From: Laccaria trichodermophora
Lineage: Eukaryota > Basidiomycota > Agaricomycetes > Agaricales > Hydnangiaceae
Direction: 5' to 3'
Length of the DNA stretch: 64,000 nucleotides
Assembly (NCBI GenBank): GCA_018417955.1
Contig: JACTVC010000040.1
Location: forward strand, 62,001-126,000
Below the pieces are notes generated by a model, which saw only the letters and a program-made list of their open reading frames with translations, made no database searches and was not told the DNA's origin. Positions 11,405 to 22,799 of the stretch are shown piece after piece; within the stretch, counting starts at the first letter, position 1, and each line of letters opens with the position of its first letter. A program made the translations under genes and the position numbers.

Positions 11405-11949
11405 GATCTACTTGTTGGGTTGGCTTCGACCGCTTACCGGAAATCGTTACAAATGGTTTTTATGCACAACTGTATCGTTTTTTTTTTGACAAGAGATTTT
11501 ATTTGCGAGCAACTAACACAGTTGAGCCTTAGTACACGGAAAGTACCTACTGCACTCAATACGCTAGTTATGAACAGCAACTGTCCAACGCCTGAGTCCG
11601 TTTCATTTTTTTTATTGGAATTGGTGGATGGGTCCAAGAAGGGTCACACTGCGCCTCTGGACTTCATCACAGCCTACTACTGTGTCATCATAAAATAATA
11701 GACTGACGCGTCGCGACATAATATTACATGATAGTACGACATCGCCCAGCACCGCTCAAAGTAAAAAACTCATTTTCATTTCTCTTCGCGACCATTTGTA
11801 GACCTATTTACGATCATGTGGCTGCTTAATTGCTGTCTAGACGACAAACGACCCCATTAATGTAAAATTCATTCCGACCAGAGTCTTCAAGAGAGAACTG
11901 TCTTTACAAAAATCATATACCGAGGCTTGTTCACGAGACTACCGCTACT
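11405..11949. other. Intergenic, AT-rich
   Basis: Downstream flank of the synthase. No gene, RNA or repeat is recognised. Confidence 0.4.
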
Positions 11950-12220
11950 TCAATGTAATACTTTGTTTGTCTGCGCGATAACGTAGTATCAGCCTTTTGA
12001 GCCCAACTGTCATCCTTAACCTCGACGATAAGTACGGGTTTGTCGTCGCTGTTGGACACGACAAGGGAAATAACGGAGTCGACGGTGTCACGACTATCGC
12101 TTGCCTGAGGGCCTTGAGGAGCGACGTAAAAGGTGAACCCGCTTAATTCAAAAGTTTGTCGTACGGCCCATAGTATCGATTTTCAAACGTCGAGTGCTTT
12201 GCACGGCCATGGTCGAAGAT
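11950..12220 (-). pseudogene. Relic of a PD-(D/E)XK nuclease-like protein
   Basis: Reading the minus strand in successive frames gives RYYGPYDKLLN, then FTFYVAPQGPQ, VDSVISLVVS, KPVLIVEVKDDSWA and RYRADKQ. These blocks fit a short uncharacterised protein family that I remember as common in Agaricomycetes, in which (I/V)VE(I/V)KDD looks like the E-x-K catalytic core of restriction-endonuclease-fold proteins. Here a stop follows KLLN (12143-12145), and RYRADKQ lies one base out of frame from the preceding block. No start or flanking exons are visible, so this is a decayed fragment. The family link rests on motif memory. Confidence 0.5.
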
Positions 12221-12739
12221 AGTGAGCAGTCCAGCAGGCCAAGCGTTGTTTTGAATGGTATGACATTTAGCAGAACCATGAGTATGATGCAGGAAAAGAG
12301 GGTAGATGTGGGTTTACCTCCCGTTTTGCTGGGCTGTTAGTATCTGCCCGGCAAACACCGAAAAGACATTTTTCTACTTTAACGAGTGCTGTTCGTGTTA
12401 CACACTTGTCATGTTTTGTATACATAGCCTTATGTACCAGTAACATACAGCGTTTAGAAAAAATAAATTCTGAGGGACAGCACGAGTTGAGAAAAGGCAA
12501 GTTGCAATGTTATCTGCCAACCGCCATAGTTATCTGCCATAACACAGCCACCACTCATTGTGCCTTTAGATCTTGTCGCGTTCTCGCCACAACCGCGCAG
12601 ACTCTGAGTATTTTTGCTGAAAACTCTCTTACAACCCTCTACTCTCATCTAGGTAAGTTTTTCGAGCCTAACAGAACCCTCATTTCTCACACTCGACAAC
12701 CCAAAATCCAACAGGCATGACACCTCATTTGCTCGCGAT

Positions 12740-12870
12740 ATGGCGCCAATCCGCCGCCCGAAGGGTTCCAAAGACAAGCCTCCCTCCAGGAGCGCCCAAG
12801 CGTGGACGTCCCCAGGGTAGCACGAAGCGCGCAAAAGCCGAAAGGCTTTGCATCCGTCTCAGGAGGATCA
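12740..12870 (+). pseudogene. AT-hook-like relic
   Basis: Two AT-hook-like basic motifs lie in neighbouring frames: RRPKGSKDKPP and PKRGRPQGSTKR. A one-base shift separates them and stops follow quickly. AT-hook proteins bind the minor groove of AT-rich DNA. This looks like a broken remnant, and nothing around it completes a gene. Confidence 0.3.
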
Positions 12871-13887
12871 CACGTTGATCCTCCCAAGGGTTATGAAGTC
12901 CTTCCTGTCGTGCGACATAATGCCCCTAGTTTTTCAACAGCACAGAAGTTTTTTCTGGCCTGGCCGTGCAAACTCCTTCATCTGCACCCGTTCTCAGATC
13001 GGAGAAGAATGCAGAAAAGTGGCAAGTGAAAACAAACTTAGCTGTTGTTCTGTGCATGACAATGGTAACTTGCCGCCTCAAGATCGGATCCCAGCGTGCT
13101 ATGCAGATGAGTTTTTTCTGTCTCTGCCGTATTCACCCACGCTCAGGTCGAAGAATAATGAACAGCGAAGTGTGACGAGATCAGAGATAGCCGAAATCTA
13201 GCGCTCAAAAATTTAAGATCACGAGGCCTTGAAAGAAGTCCCATGCTTTGCAGACAAGTCGTTTCAGGCAAGTACATCCATTTGCGCCTGTTTTGGGTTC
13301 GGAGAAGAAGGAGCGATAGTGTGTTCAGACGAAGATGCCCAGTGTTCTGTGTTCTGTGCCTGAGGGAGATAATCGACATAGCCTGAGCGGCTTGAGCGAA
13401 GATGCTCAAGCTTGCGGCCTATTTTAAGCTTGTTTCTGGCCGTCTTCACAAGCGCCAGTTCCGGAGAAGAACACGGGAATGACGACAATACGTCCTGAGA
13501 ATTGTCCTGCGCTTGACAAAGAACATGAATACGACTATTCCAGGTCACCATGAAGCTGTGCGTGGGAGCTGCGGTCTGCCATTTTTGTTCCAAGTCAACG
13601 TTTTTTGTTTCTGTAAATTTTGTGTTTTCGGTCGGAACTGTTCCTGTTTACGGTTTACATGTATCCAAGGAGCGAAAGCCGGGCATGCTCAGTCAGAGGC
13701 AAAACACGCATGTCATTGATTAGCCCTCTTAGAAAAACGAGCAATTTGGGGTTTTGAACCACAGGATTGCTGAGCCTTCTGAAAAAGCTGTTCTGCAGAG
13801 CCTGATGCTCGCATACGATTATTCCCACGTGACAGATTGGATGGAGATTGTGATTCCAAGTACTACCACAAGTCGACACAAGCAAGC
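12871..13887. other. Intergenic upstream of the pseudokinase
   Basis: No gene is recognised. A stretch around 13725-13815 (TTTGAACCACAGGATTG, then TATTCCCACG) resembles one around 16825-16900, a diverged direct copy of unknown meaning. Confidence 0.3.
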
Positions 13888-15038
13888 ATGGGTAACCTCT
13901 TTTCAAGCCACCGAACCCTTCAGCTCTCCATCGTAGGCATAGTTACTGTGGTGGGGTGGGCTGCCCGCGCAAAGATATGGCGAAAAAAAGCTGTTCTATC
14001 TCAGGCAACCGACTTGCCACCAGAATGGCAAAATCTCGTCCATCGAAACTATTACGGGCGTCGTCGATTCCAAATCGACCCCAATAGCGACCGACAGAAC
14101 ATGTTGAGGGATTTCGCTTTGATCTCGATGAAAGACTCCGCAAACTACATGGAAAGGGTGCGTCGACTTCTCCGGTACAGTCCAAGTTTCGAGAGTAACA
14201 GACCGAAGATGCGCAACTTCTTGGCAAGACGCGAGATGCCTGAGCACCTATACATCGCACCAGAAACCGTCATCGACATGGGGACCTATCTGGCACTCAA
14301 AACACCGCACTACAGAAATGGCAACATTTTGGAGTTCGTTCGCGGGCGAGCGCTTAGTGATGGAAGGAAGTTGGAGCTTGTGAGCAATCTCCATCTTCTG
14401 GTAACACGAGCTCATTGGAAACTGTTTAGTTCCTGCAAATCGCGGAAGGGCTTGCATTCCTCCACAGCCTCGGAATCGTCCATGGAAATCTGTATCCGGT
14501 ATGTAGGAGTGTCAGGATGTTGTTGCAACTAACTCGGCCCCCAGGCCAACGTCCTTGTAACAGACGACGAGGACATTGTCTTGACGGATGCAGGAGTCTA
14601 TACCAAAGTTGTGAAATTGATGCTTTTGCCCTCTGGTCGCATCCCCATTCCCCTATCAATCGTATACAAGTCTCGTCAAGAGCTCGATGGGGAAGAAATG
14701 CCAACAAAGAGCGCTGATGTTTACGCTTTTGCCAGTACCTCCTATGCTGTGAGTAAACGGCTTTAAATGTTGAATATTGCCGTAACCGGGATTGACAGAT
14801 CATGACTGGTCGGGCACCATTTTCTGAAGTTGCCAACCCATATCAGCGCATTTTGAAGATCGCCCAGGATGGGCACACGACGCTCCCCAGACCATCATCG
14901 ACCAGCACAATGTTGTGGAATCTTCTGATGGAGTGCTGGTCATATGAACCAACACAGCGACCAACAATGGGCGACGTTGTTTATCGGATCGTAAGGGTCA
15001 AGTCCGTCCCAAACCGTCGAAGCCTTCTCACTGAATGA
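13888..15038 (+). CDS. Membrane-associated protein kinase-like (pseudokinase)
   Basis: Exons 13888-14379, 14430-14498, 14545-14748 and 14799-15038 give 334 residues. The start MGNLFSSH fits the N-myristoylation pattern (Gly2, Ser6), and a hydrophobic segment (LSIVGIVTVVGWAA) follows. The C-lobe is recognisable: LQIAEGLAFLHSLGIVHGN, YPANVLV, ADVYAFASTSYA and a final lobe with CWSYEPTQRPTM, typical of tyrosine-kinase-like kinases. The catalytic HRD is HGN and the DFG is DAG, so both essential Asp residues are affected or displaced, and no convincing glycine loop is seen. I infer a catalytically dead signalling or scaffold protein at a membrane. The longer start at 13837 is possible, but the myristoylation signal favours 13888. 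Confidence 0.7.
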
Positions 15039-15432
15039 GGGATGTAATGGTTGTAGGGGAAGATCTGATAGTCGAGGTAAGAGCTGGCGGATATGGAAGA
15101 GACGGCAATGTGGGAGGAGTGTCCAAAGGCAATTCCAGAAATCCAAAGAACCATTATGTAGATGTTCCGATGAGTGATTAATCTTGACATCATCATATTT
15201 ATAACCTTTTCAAAACAGTTGTTATGTTTCACGGGGAAACCCGCTGAGCTATCCCATGCAAATCAAAAGCAGCTCACATTTTAGAGGAGGTTCACAAGCC
15301 AAGATGGGGGTTCCCAATATCGATGGAACGTAGAACAACAGACTTGAATGGTGAAGAGTGACGCAGACGAGCGTCTGGTCACAGTCTTGATAAAAAAAAC
15401 GAAGAATATGTTAGAAAACTTGTTGATGAATA
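15039..15432. other. Intergenic, convergent with the F-box relic
   Basis: No feature recognised. Confidence 0.3.
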
Positions 15433-16403
15433 TCAATCGCCGACGAACCTGTCGATTAGGGGAAGATTGGAGTGCTGTAATGCATAAGTGTTCCAATCAA
15501 GTTTGTGGGTATACCCTCTAAACTCCATCACAGCGATCTCATCAACAATTCGCGGTGTGGATCTGAAGGCCAGTGTGCGGTTTTCAATCTGATGAATTCC
15601 GGTTGCTCTGTTTTGTGCAAGTGTGTTTGGGGTAATTGCGTCCAAGGCTACACCGTGCAAGTGTAACAGCCGGTGTCGATACTCGCGGTCCTAGCGGCTT
15701 GGCACTCAGTCACATGGGATCAAGATTGAAGAACCGGTATCACCAACCTGACGACATGAACACCCACCACTTTCATGGCCTACAACAGCAACGCTCTTCC
15801 TCGCCCGGAAGGTAGGTCTTGTCTGGCTTGATTGCCAAGAGTTTGAGATGCTTCACCCTAACCAGGGACGACGACACAATCGCAGGTGAGAATGCCTCTA
15901 TGTGCGAAAGATAAAACTCCAGAATATTACTGATTGCCATACGAACGTCCTTCCTAGGTAAGTTCCAAGGCGCAAACCCTGAGTTGAATTTCGGCGTGAA
16001 AAGCGTCGGGGGGAGCATGGGCAACAGCCGAACAAGATGTTCAGAATGCGCATCCAGGTAATGACGACTCCATTCACAACGTCCCGGACCTCAGTCGTCC
16101 TCAATCCGCAGGTCCCTGGCATACGTGCTGGTGTGGGGCGTTTGGAATATCAGAGAGGTGAAGAGATTGAAGTTCTTTTTCTGTGGGGGTACGGCGGTCC
16201 AGGACAACGCGGCAGGAGATTTGTGAATGTGATGGGCAGCGGAAGGAGATACACGTCATGGAGCATGCTTGGAGCGTTTTGACATCAGATAAGCGGCCCA
16301 GTCCGTCAAGAACGTAAAAAATCTTGCGGGAGTACCATCGAAGCTCCAACCAGTGAAAGACGATGGGTGGGAGATAAGGACGAGCAATACTGGCAGAGCT
16401 CAT
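15433..16403 (-). pseudogene. F-box-type protein relic with frameshifts
   Basis: The minus strand carries blocks in three frames that follow the order of Agaricomycete F-box proteins. First comes DVKTLQACSMTCISF with a following VVLDRR (F-box-like first helix region), then YARDLRIEDD in a second frame, then LPMLPPTLF, WNLPRKDVRMAISNILEFY and LVRVKHLKLLAI in a third. A possible tail is LDWNTYALQHSNLPLIDRF (15433-15660). F-box proteins recruit substrates to SCF ubiquitin ligases. The frame changes and stops have no intron signals at the break points, so I call it broken. Without a search the family call is moderate. Confidence 0.45.
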
Positions 16404-17425
16404 TTACGTGTGCCTTGCCTCAGGTCGTAGGAGAACGGTGTCCGAATTTGACGAAGACAACTAGGCCTACCAAAGGTTTTCAAGCTTGCGGCTTTGAAAA
16501 TAAATTCCAACATGCTTTGTAGACGAGCCTTTTCGGAGACGCCCTTCTACGGCTCTTGCCCACATCGTCGAAATTTGACTGATGTTCTTGACAATGATGA
16601 CAACCGATAGAACATGGGCCGTTCGTCATAGACCATGGCAAGCTTCTCGCCGACTGAGCGAGTAAGTCGCCCGTTTGCTTCATCAATTCGCGTTTTCGGC
16701 CATAGTTTGTTATTCCAAGTTCTCTGCATTTAAATGCGTCGAAGCCGTCGATAGTCGTATGGCCCAAGAGCACTCTCAGCAGGGCGGCCACAAATTAGGT
16801 TTGTGGATAACCCGAGAATGTAAAACTGGGGAATTCGAACCATAGGATAGAAGGCTGTTGAGGCTGAATCGTTGAAACCACTGTTATTCCCACGGAATTA
16901 ATGATCAGCTAAAGATTCAAAATTGTACTACGTGTGTATATATATGAGTCAGGATATGCGGAGTGCACTTTTCATGTCGTTCCTGCACCTCATACATCCC
17001 ATAAAACGATGCAAGCAATACTTCATATACTAAGTAAGCATGTGTCAACTTTCCCGAAAGAACAGAAGCAAGGGAACGGCATGGAAAGTGATTGGAAAGT
17101 GACCTCCGCGTATCCGCATCATGATTTTGCCATTTACATCGTTCTGTCAATGCGGAGTTACAGACTCAGTACTCCGAGACTCCAATCGGATTTCTCCGCT
17201 TGGATCAAGTAAATCAAACAAATGACACCGCCACTAGGGTCGTCATTGTTCCAGGAAGCGCTCAAGAGGAACAATGGTAGAGAAGTTTACCAAGGTAACA
17301 CGGCCCTACAAGGCTGCGGCTCTATTTCTGGCCAGACCAGCATTCTTTGCCACCGGACTCCTTGCTTTTGCACCTCCACCTTGACCTTCATTCACTCTTT
17401 TTTCGTTCGTTGATCGAGCTTGACC
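16404..17425. other. Intergenic, about 1 kb
   Basis: Open frames here (for example 16480-16791 on the minus strand) show no recognisable motif. The right part is the promoter of the cysteine-rich receptor-like gene. Confidence 0.3.
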
Positions 17426-20400
17426 ATGTTTTCAAGCCTTTTTCTTATTCTCAACATTTTTGTTTCGTCTGCTGGTGAGTTTCTTGCTTTTTGGCGATGC
17501 TCATGGTGCTCATTGCGTGGCAGTTGCACAATCTTCAGTTTCTGTTGTTTGCGTTGCAGGGCAATGCTTGCAAGGTTTTTCTAATGTCACAAGTACGTTC
17601 ATGAGGTTCATCCATATGCTGAGTACTAACGGACATCGATAGTCGGTGCAAAGGTGTCTGCTCCTGGTGTACCTGTGACCGTACAACTCCTTCCCGGACA
17701 ATACACATCTACAACGAACCCACAACTCTTGCATAACCTCCTCACCTCTTCTTCCACGACATTGACACCGTCAGCCGGGTTTTCAAACTCCACCACCATC
17801 TCCTCCCTCCCACTCAACCTCGCCCTCAACGCTGGTCTTGCCATCTACTCGCAGCCACTCTATGCTGGCCAAGCCGGCTTCTCTCCGCTGGCAGCGTCAC
17901 CAGCCGCCAACACATCCACCCCACTCACTGCGAGCTCTTTAGCTCTTTCCAACAATGTTTGGGCAGCTGTGAGTTCAACAGGATCCTCATCAACCAGCCG
18001 CGTTGTTCTCTGGGACTCCGTACCCGACGTATCACAGCTCCCCGCAGGCACATCTGCATCCCTCTCCTTACTTGACATCCAATCCTCTGCTTGCTCACCC
18101 CCATGTGCAGGCTCAGGTGTCTGCACCTCCTCAGGAACGTGCAGCTGCCCCACCGGCTTTACTGGCTCCTCCTGCGAAACTTGCGCTCAGGGATTTTTTG
18201 GTCCACAATGTCAAGCATGCCCCGCAGGATGCCCATCGTGCGACCAGGGCATCACGGGTTCCGGCCGGTGTCTCGTCCCCATCCTCCCTTCCAACGCACC
18301 CTCCACATGTAACTGCCTCAACGGTCAGTGTGGGTCCACAGGACAATGTGCGTGTAACCCTGGATGGACCACTTCTCCCAACGGCACTGCGTGCGCGCAG
18401 TGCTCGCCAGGGTTCTTCCTCACGTCTACGGGTGACTGCCAAGTTTGTGCGGTGGGCTGCACACAATGCGCCGATGGTACGGGAGTGTGCATCGCTTGCA
18501 AAAACGGGTTCACTCAGGACGCGAATGACAAGACGAAGTGTGACGCTGTGCCAAGTGTAACGACCTCCAACACTCTTTGTCCAGATGGTAGCTTTGGGAA
18601 TGGCGCGACTTGCACGGCGTGCTCGTCGACGTGCTTGACGTGCTCAGGGCCAACGTCCAATGATTGCATTATTTGCGCGACTGGACAGTATTTGTTCAAT
18701 GGGAACTGTGTTAGTGCGAACAGTAATGGGGTGTGTCAAGGAACGAACGGGATGATTGCTGATAATAATAAACATGAGTGCGATAGTCAGTATCTTTTTT
18801 CTTTTCAAGGCCGTTCATTTGCTGACATCTTCTCATAGCCTGTGGGGCTAAATGCACATCATGCGCCATCCCAAATTTCAGTGTCGCCTCTACAGTCAAC
18901 CAACTACAATGCACAGGATGTCTGCCTGGCTTCGTTCTCTCCCAAGGCCGTTGCGTGCAAAGCTGTCCATCGGGCACATTCGTTTCTCCACAAGACAATC
19001 TCACCTGTACCGGTCAGTGGTTGCTTCCTCCCTAATAATCTCACGCTAAACCTATTTGCCAATATAGCATGCTCATCTTCATGTGGAACCTGCGCAGGCT
19101 CCGCTGACTTCTGCCTAACCTGCACCTCAAGCCTCCTCGCCTCCAACGGAAAATGCGTATCCACCTGTCCCTCTGGCACATTCTCCTCCTCCAACTCCTG
19201 CCTCTCCTGTCACGCAGACTGCGCCACCTGTTCCGGGTCCTCATTCACCCAATGCTCAACTTGCCCGCCAAACCGCCCCGTACTAGCCAACGGGAGATGC
19301 CTGCCCACATGCAGCAAATCACAATACTTTGACAAAACGTCCTCGTCGTGTCTGACATGCGACTCGTCGTGCTCGAGCTGCTCTGGACCTGGACCCGCGA
19401 ATTGTCTAGGGTGTGCAAGCTCTAGTCAGGTGTTGCGTGCTGGGACCTGTGTAGCTGCGAATTGTAGCGCGCAATCTAGCGTCATACCCGGCCTGGGTGT
19501 GTGTCTATCTGACCTCGTCCGCGTTCCCTCCTCGTCCGGCTCGCCAGCCGCCATGCCCAGTATCACGGGCCTGTCCAATCCTACAACCCAACTGAGTGGA
19601 AGGCGGGCACTTGCGTGGTGGGAGATCTTGCTCATGGCGCTTGGGTGTGCGTTCATCTTTTTACTTGTGCTCATGTTGTGGAGGAGGAAGGCGAGGAAGC
19701 AAAGGGCGAAAGCGACGCTGATGTTTGCGCATACCAAGCGGTTGGATGGGATGCATCAGGGGTGGAGGTGGAGGGTTAAGAGGTTCTTTGGTGGTGCGCG
19801 TGGGGGTAGGGGGAGGGGGGAGGAAGCAGAGGTGTTGCCTGTTGCTTATAATCACCATGAACTACAGCAGCAGCGTACACCGCGTCCTGTGAGTCTCGTT
19901 TCGGCTGCGGATGTGAGGACTGGGAAGAAGGAGATGGAGGACGCGAAGAGACGGCTTCTTTCGATGGACAGAAAGAAGATGGACGCGCTGCGTGCTGGGT
20001 TGAAGGCTAAGAAGATGAAGTCCCAGAAGAGGGAGACGCTGGACGACGTTATTGATGCTTATGCTTATTATCATGGATCTTCTCGGGCACCCTCCACTCT
20101 GGCACCTTCCAGGTTGAGCCAAGCTCCATCTGCGCTTCCTGGGTTGGACGATAACCATCGAGGAGGACGTCGGATAGAGCGCGATTCGCTGTTTTCTGAG
20201 CTCATGGGCGTGCCGAGGCGGACTGCTGAACCACGCCAGCCTGTCAAGGATTGGGATACTACCCGATACTCGGCCAGTACGCTTGGTCAGCGTGAGGAGG
20301 TTTTGGTCGATCTGGAGAAGGATGATGATGAGTTGCCGCCTCAGATTCCTCCGTTGCAGATGATGAGCACTCCTTTTGGTGCCCCTACTTCGACCAGGTC

Positions 20401-20617
20401 GCCTACGGAGGCCCAGAAAATTGTTATTGCTGTTCGACCTGGGTTGCTGGCTTCTCCACCTATACCTGGACCCTTCTCGACGCCTGCACACGAGATGCCG
20501 GTGCCTCTTCACCAGGGAGGCTTTTGGCCCCCGCAGCAGCCGGAAATCAACAGCGTGGTGATTCAGCCGACGCATACGGGTAGCCCACGCAACCCGTTCC
20601 GGCAGGGGACCTTTTAG
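17426..20617 (+). CDS. Type I membrane protein with cysteine-rich (EGF/furin-like) repeats
   Basis: Exons 17426-17474, 17560-17592, 17643-18785, 18839-19012 and 19068-20617. The product begins with a signal peptide (MFSSLFLILNIFVSSA) and a Ser/Thr-rich ectodomain. A long cysteine-rich region follows, with EGF-like (CSCPTGFTGSSCETC) and furin/growth-factor-receptor-like CxxC repeats (CSSTCLTCSGP, CSSSCGTCAGS, CHADCATCSGS, CDSSCSSCSGPG). One transmembrane helix (WEILLMALGCAFIFLLVLMLW) precedes a basic stop-transfer RRKARKQRAK. The cytosolic tail of roughly 300 residues is rich in Pro, Ser and charged residues. Fungal proteins of this shape are mostly uncharacterised; a cell-surface sensor or wall-associated role is inference. 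No kinase domain is present. Confidence 0.82.
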
Positions 20618-21276
20618 ATCGGGTCCCCAACGGCTTTGATTTACGGATTGGATGGTGGATGGATCTATACCGAGATGCGTTGACGACATGGACTAGTACG
20701 CTTACATAGATAAATTGCGAACGTTCCTTTACATACACAGACTAATTCTGTGGCACATATATTACCCCTTCATTGTATTTACTACATGCATTCAAGCAAA
20801 ACAGTTACGCGTACACTGGCAGCTCCTGAAAAAACACGGTTTACACATGCCCACCGGATCCCCCAACTGCTTGCGGTTGACCACATGATATTTTTTATGA
20901 CCGACTAGCGAGGTTTAGGCTGTTGTATTGTTGAGAGTAGCGCTCTTGTCCTCTTGAATATGGATATAATATATGTTTCTTTGTAGTTCTGGCACTTTGG
21001 CAGGTTCCTGGATAATAAACGGTTAGTGATGTCTGTCATGATGATCTTGATTGTCCCGCTCGGAAGGTCCGGTGCGCGTTTCGTTGCTGACTACGCCTCT
21101 AGTCCGCTTTTATAAGTAAAACCCCCTGGTTTCCCCAATCCCAACCTTAATTTTCTGTTCTCATTTCACTCACTTACTCACTCATCCACCCACTTCCAAA
21201 TTTCTCGACCCAATCTATAACACCGCCCACCACGACCGTCCTAGCCCCCCTTCGTCGCCTCTGGCACTTTGTGGCT
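20618..21276. promoter_or_regulatory. Intergenic with promoter of the PP2C-like gene
   Basis: A TATA box (TATAAGTAA, 21111-21119) lies about 160 nt before the ATG at 21277. It is followed by a CT-rich leader (21130-21240), as is usual in highly transcribed fungal genes. Confidence 0.45.
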
Positions 21277-22799
21277 ATGATGATCGTTGAACGCGCCTCG
21301 TACAACTGGGCATACGCGGAGGATATCCCCGGTTCGCGATGTGGGCCTGAGGATGGGCCCTGGCCGCGCTCCTACCAGGTCCTCAACGAGGACGAGCTCT
21401 GGCGCGAACTCAGGATACTCGCGAAACCCCAGAGCATGTCCCTGCCCTCGACGACCAAGGAGAGATGGAAAGCTGACGCGCTTAATTTCCAACCCTCACC
21501 GTCGACAAAGACGCAGGATCGATACGTCGTCACACAGCTGGATGTCCACGGCCGACTGTGGACTTTTACAGGTGTCTTTGATGGTGCGTTCTTACTAGTG
21601 TCAGTGGCGCAGTTCTGACCCTTATTTACACCTTTTGGTTTAGGCCATCTGGGTGATGTCACTGTCGAGCACGTTGCACATCATTTGCCCATCATTGTCC
21701 GCGAGTTCTTACAAAAAGCACTAGAGAACGGCGCCGCGTACACTCCGCAATCCATCTCAGACCTCTTTGTCCACGCTATTGAGGCCTTTGACGACGCCAT
21801 TGCACATGATGTCTTGGATTTGTTCGGCGGCTCTGTGGATCAGCTGGACAACTACACAGACGCGCAGATCCGCGAGACGATTAACGACCAACACAAAGGC
21901 GGCGCTAACTGGAGGAAAACAAGACTGTGCATGTACGGCACGACCGCGCTTGTAGCCCTTGTTGACCCCGATCACCACAATCTCTGGCTCGCCAACCTTG
22001 GGGATTGCCAAGCGTGTAAGTAATTACATTGGAAAAAATTCGATCACCGCTCGCCCGGCTGACGCGCGTCCTGTTACTCAGTTTTTGTTTCACAAGATCC
22101 CACTGCGCAGGACTGGAAAGTGGAAACGCTAACGACGAGTCATAACGGGGATAACGATGCCGAGGTTGAACGGGTGCGCAAAGCACACCCAGGCGAACCG
22201 GAATGTGTCATCGAACGCCGAGTGCTCGGAGCCCTCGCCCCAACGAGATGTACGTCAATTTCTCCATACTTCTTAATATGCTACCGACACCAGCTGACCT
22301 CCCACCTTTTTCTATTATTTTTCTGTTGACAGGTCTAGGAGATATCCCCTTTAAGCAACCCCCGTCATTCACGCGCAGGATCCTGTACAACCTCTTCCCC
22401 GGATTCCACAACACCTCTCCTTGGGAAGAATTCCTTGTCCGGAATCGCACACCCCCATATATCACTGCCTCCCCTGAGGTTGTTCATCGGCGATTGGATA
22501 GGAACAGCTCGGATACTTCGCAACGGTACCTTATTCTCGCATCGGATGGTTTCACAGACCTGTGTAGCGGGGAAGGCCAGAAACGGGTTGTGGAGAGTTG
22601 GGCTAGGGGGATGGCAGCGCATGATCCATCCGAAGGCATCACAGACGCTGAACCTGGGTCGAGAAGCGATAATATGGCGCTCAGGCTACTCCGGCGCGCC
22701 TTGGGCGGTGAAGATCGCTTCGGCGTTTCACGAGTGCTCACCCTGGACATGGACGTCGCTTGGATTGATGACACATCAATCGTGGTTCAGTCGCTTTGA
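21277..22799 (+). CDS. PP2C-family Ser/Thr phosphatase
   Basis: Exons 21277-21583, 21644-22015, 22082-22249 and 22333-22799. Family motifs run in order: TGVFDGHLGD (metal-binding Asp and Gly, split by intron 1), YGTTALVALV, LWLANLGDCQA, RVLGALAPTR with LGD, YLILASDGFTDL and the C-terminal WIDDTSIVV, where PP2C enzymes carry the DD that binds metal. These Mg/Mn-dependent phosphatases remove phosphate from Ser/Thr. The start MMIVERAS has no targeting signal that I can see. Mitochondrial pyruvate dehydrogenase phosphatase-like members share this long insert type, so localisation is open. Confidence 0.85.
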
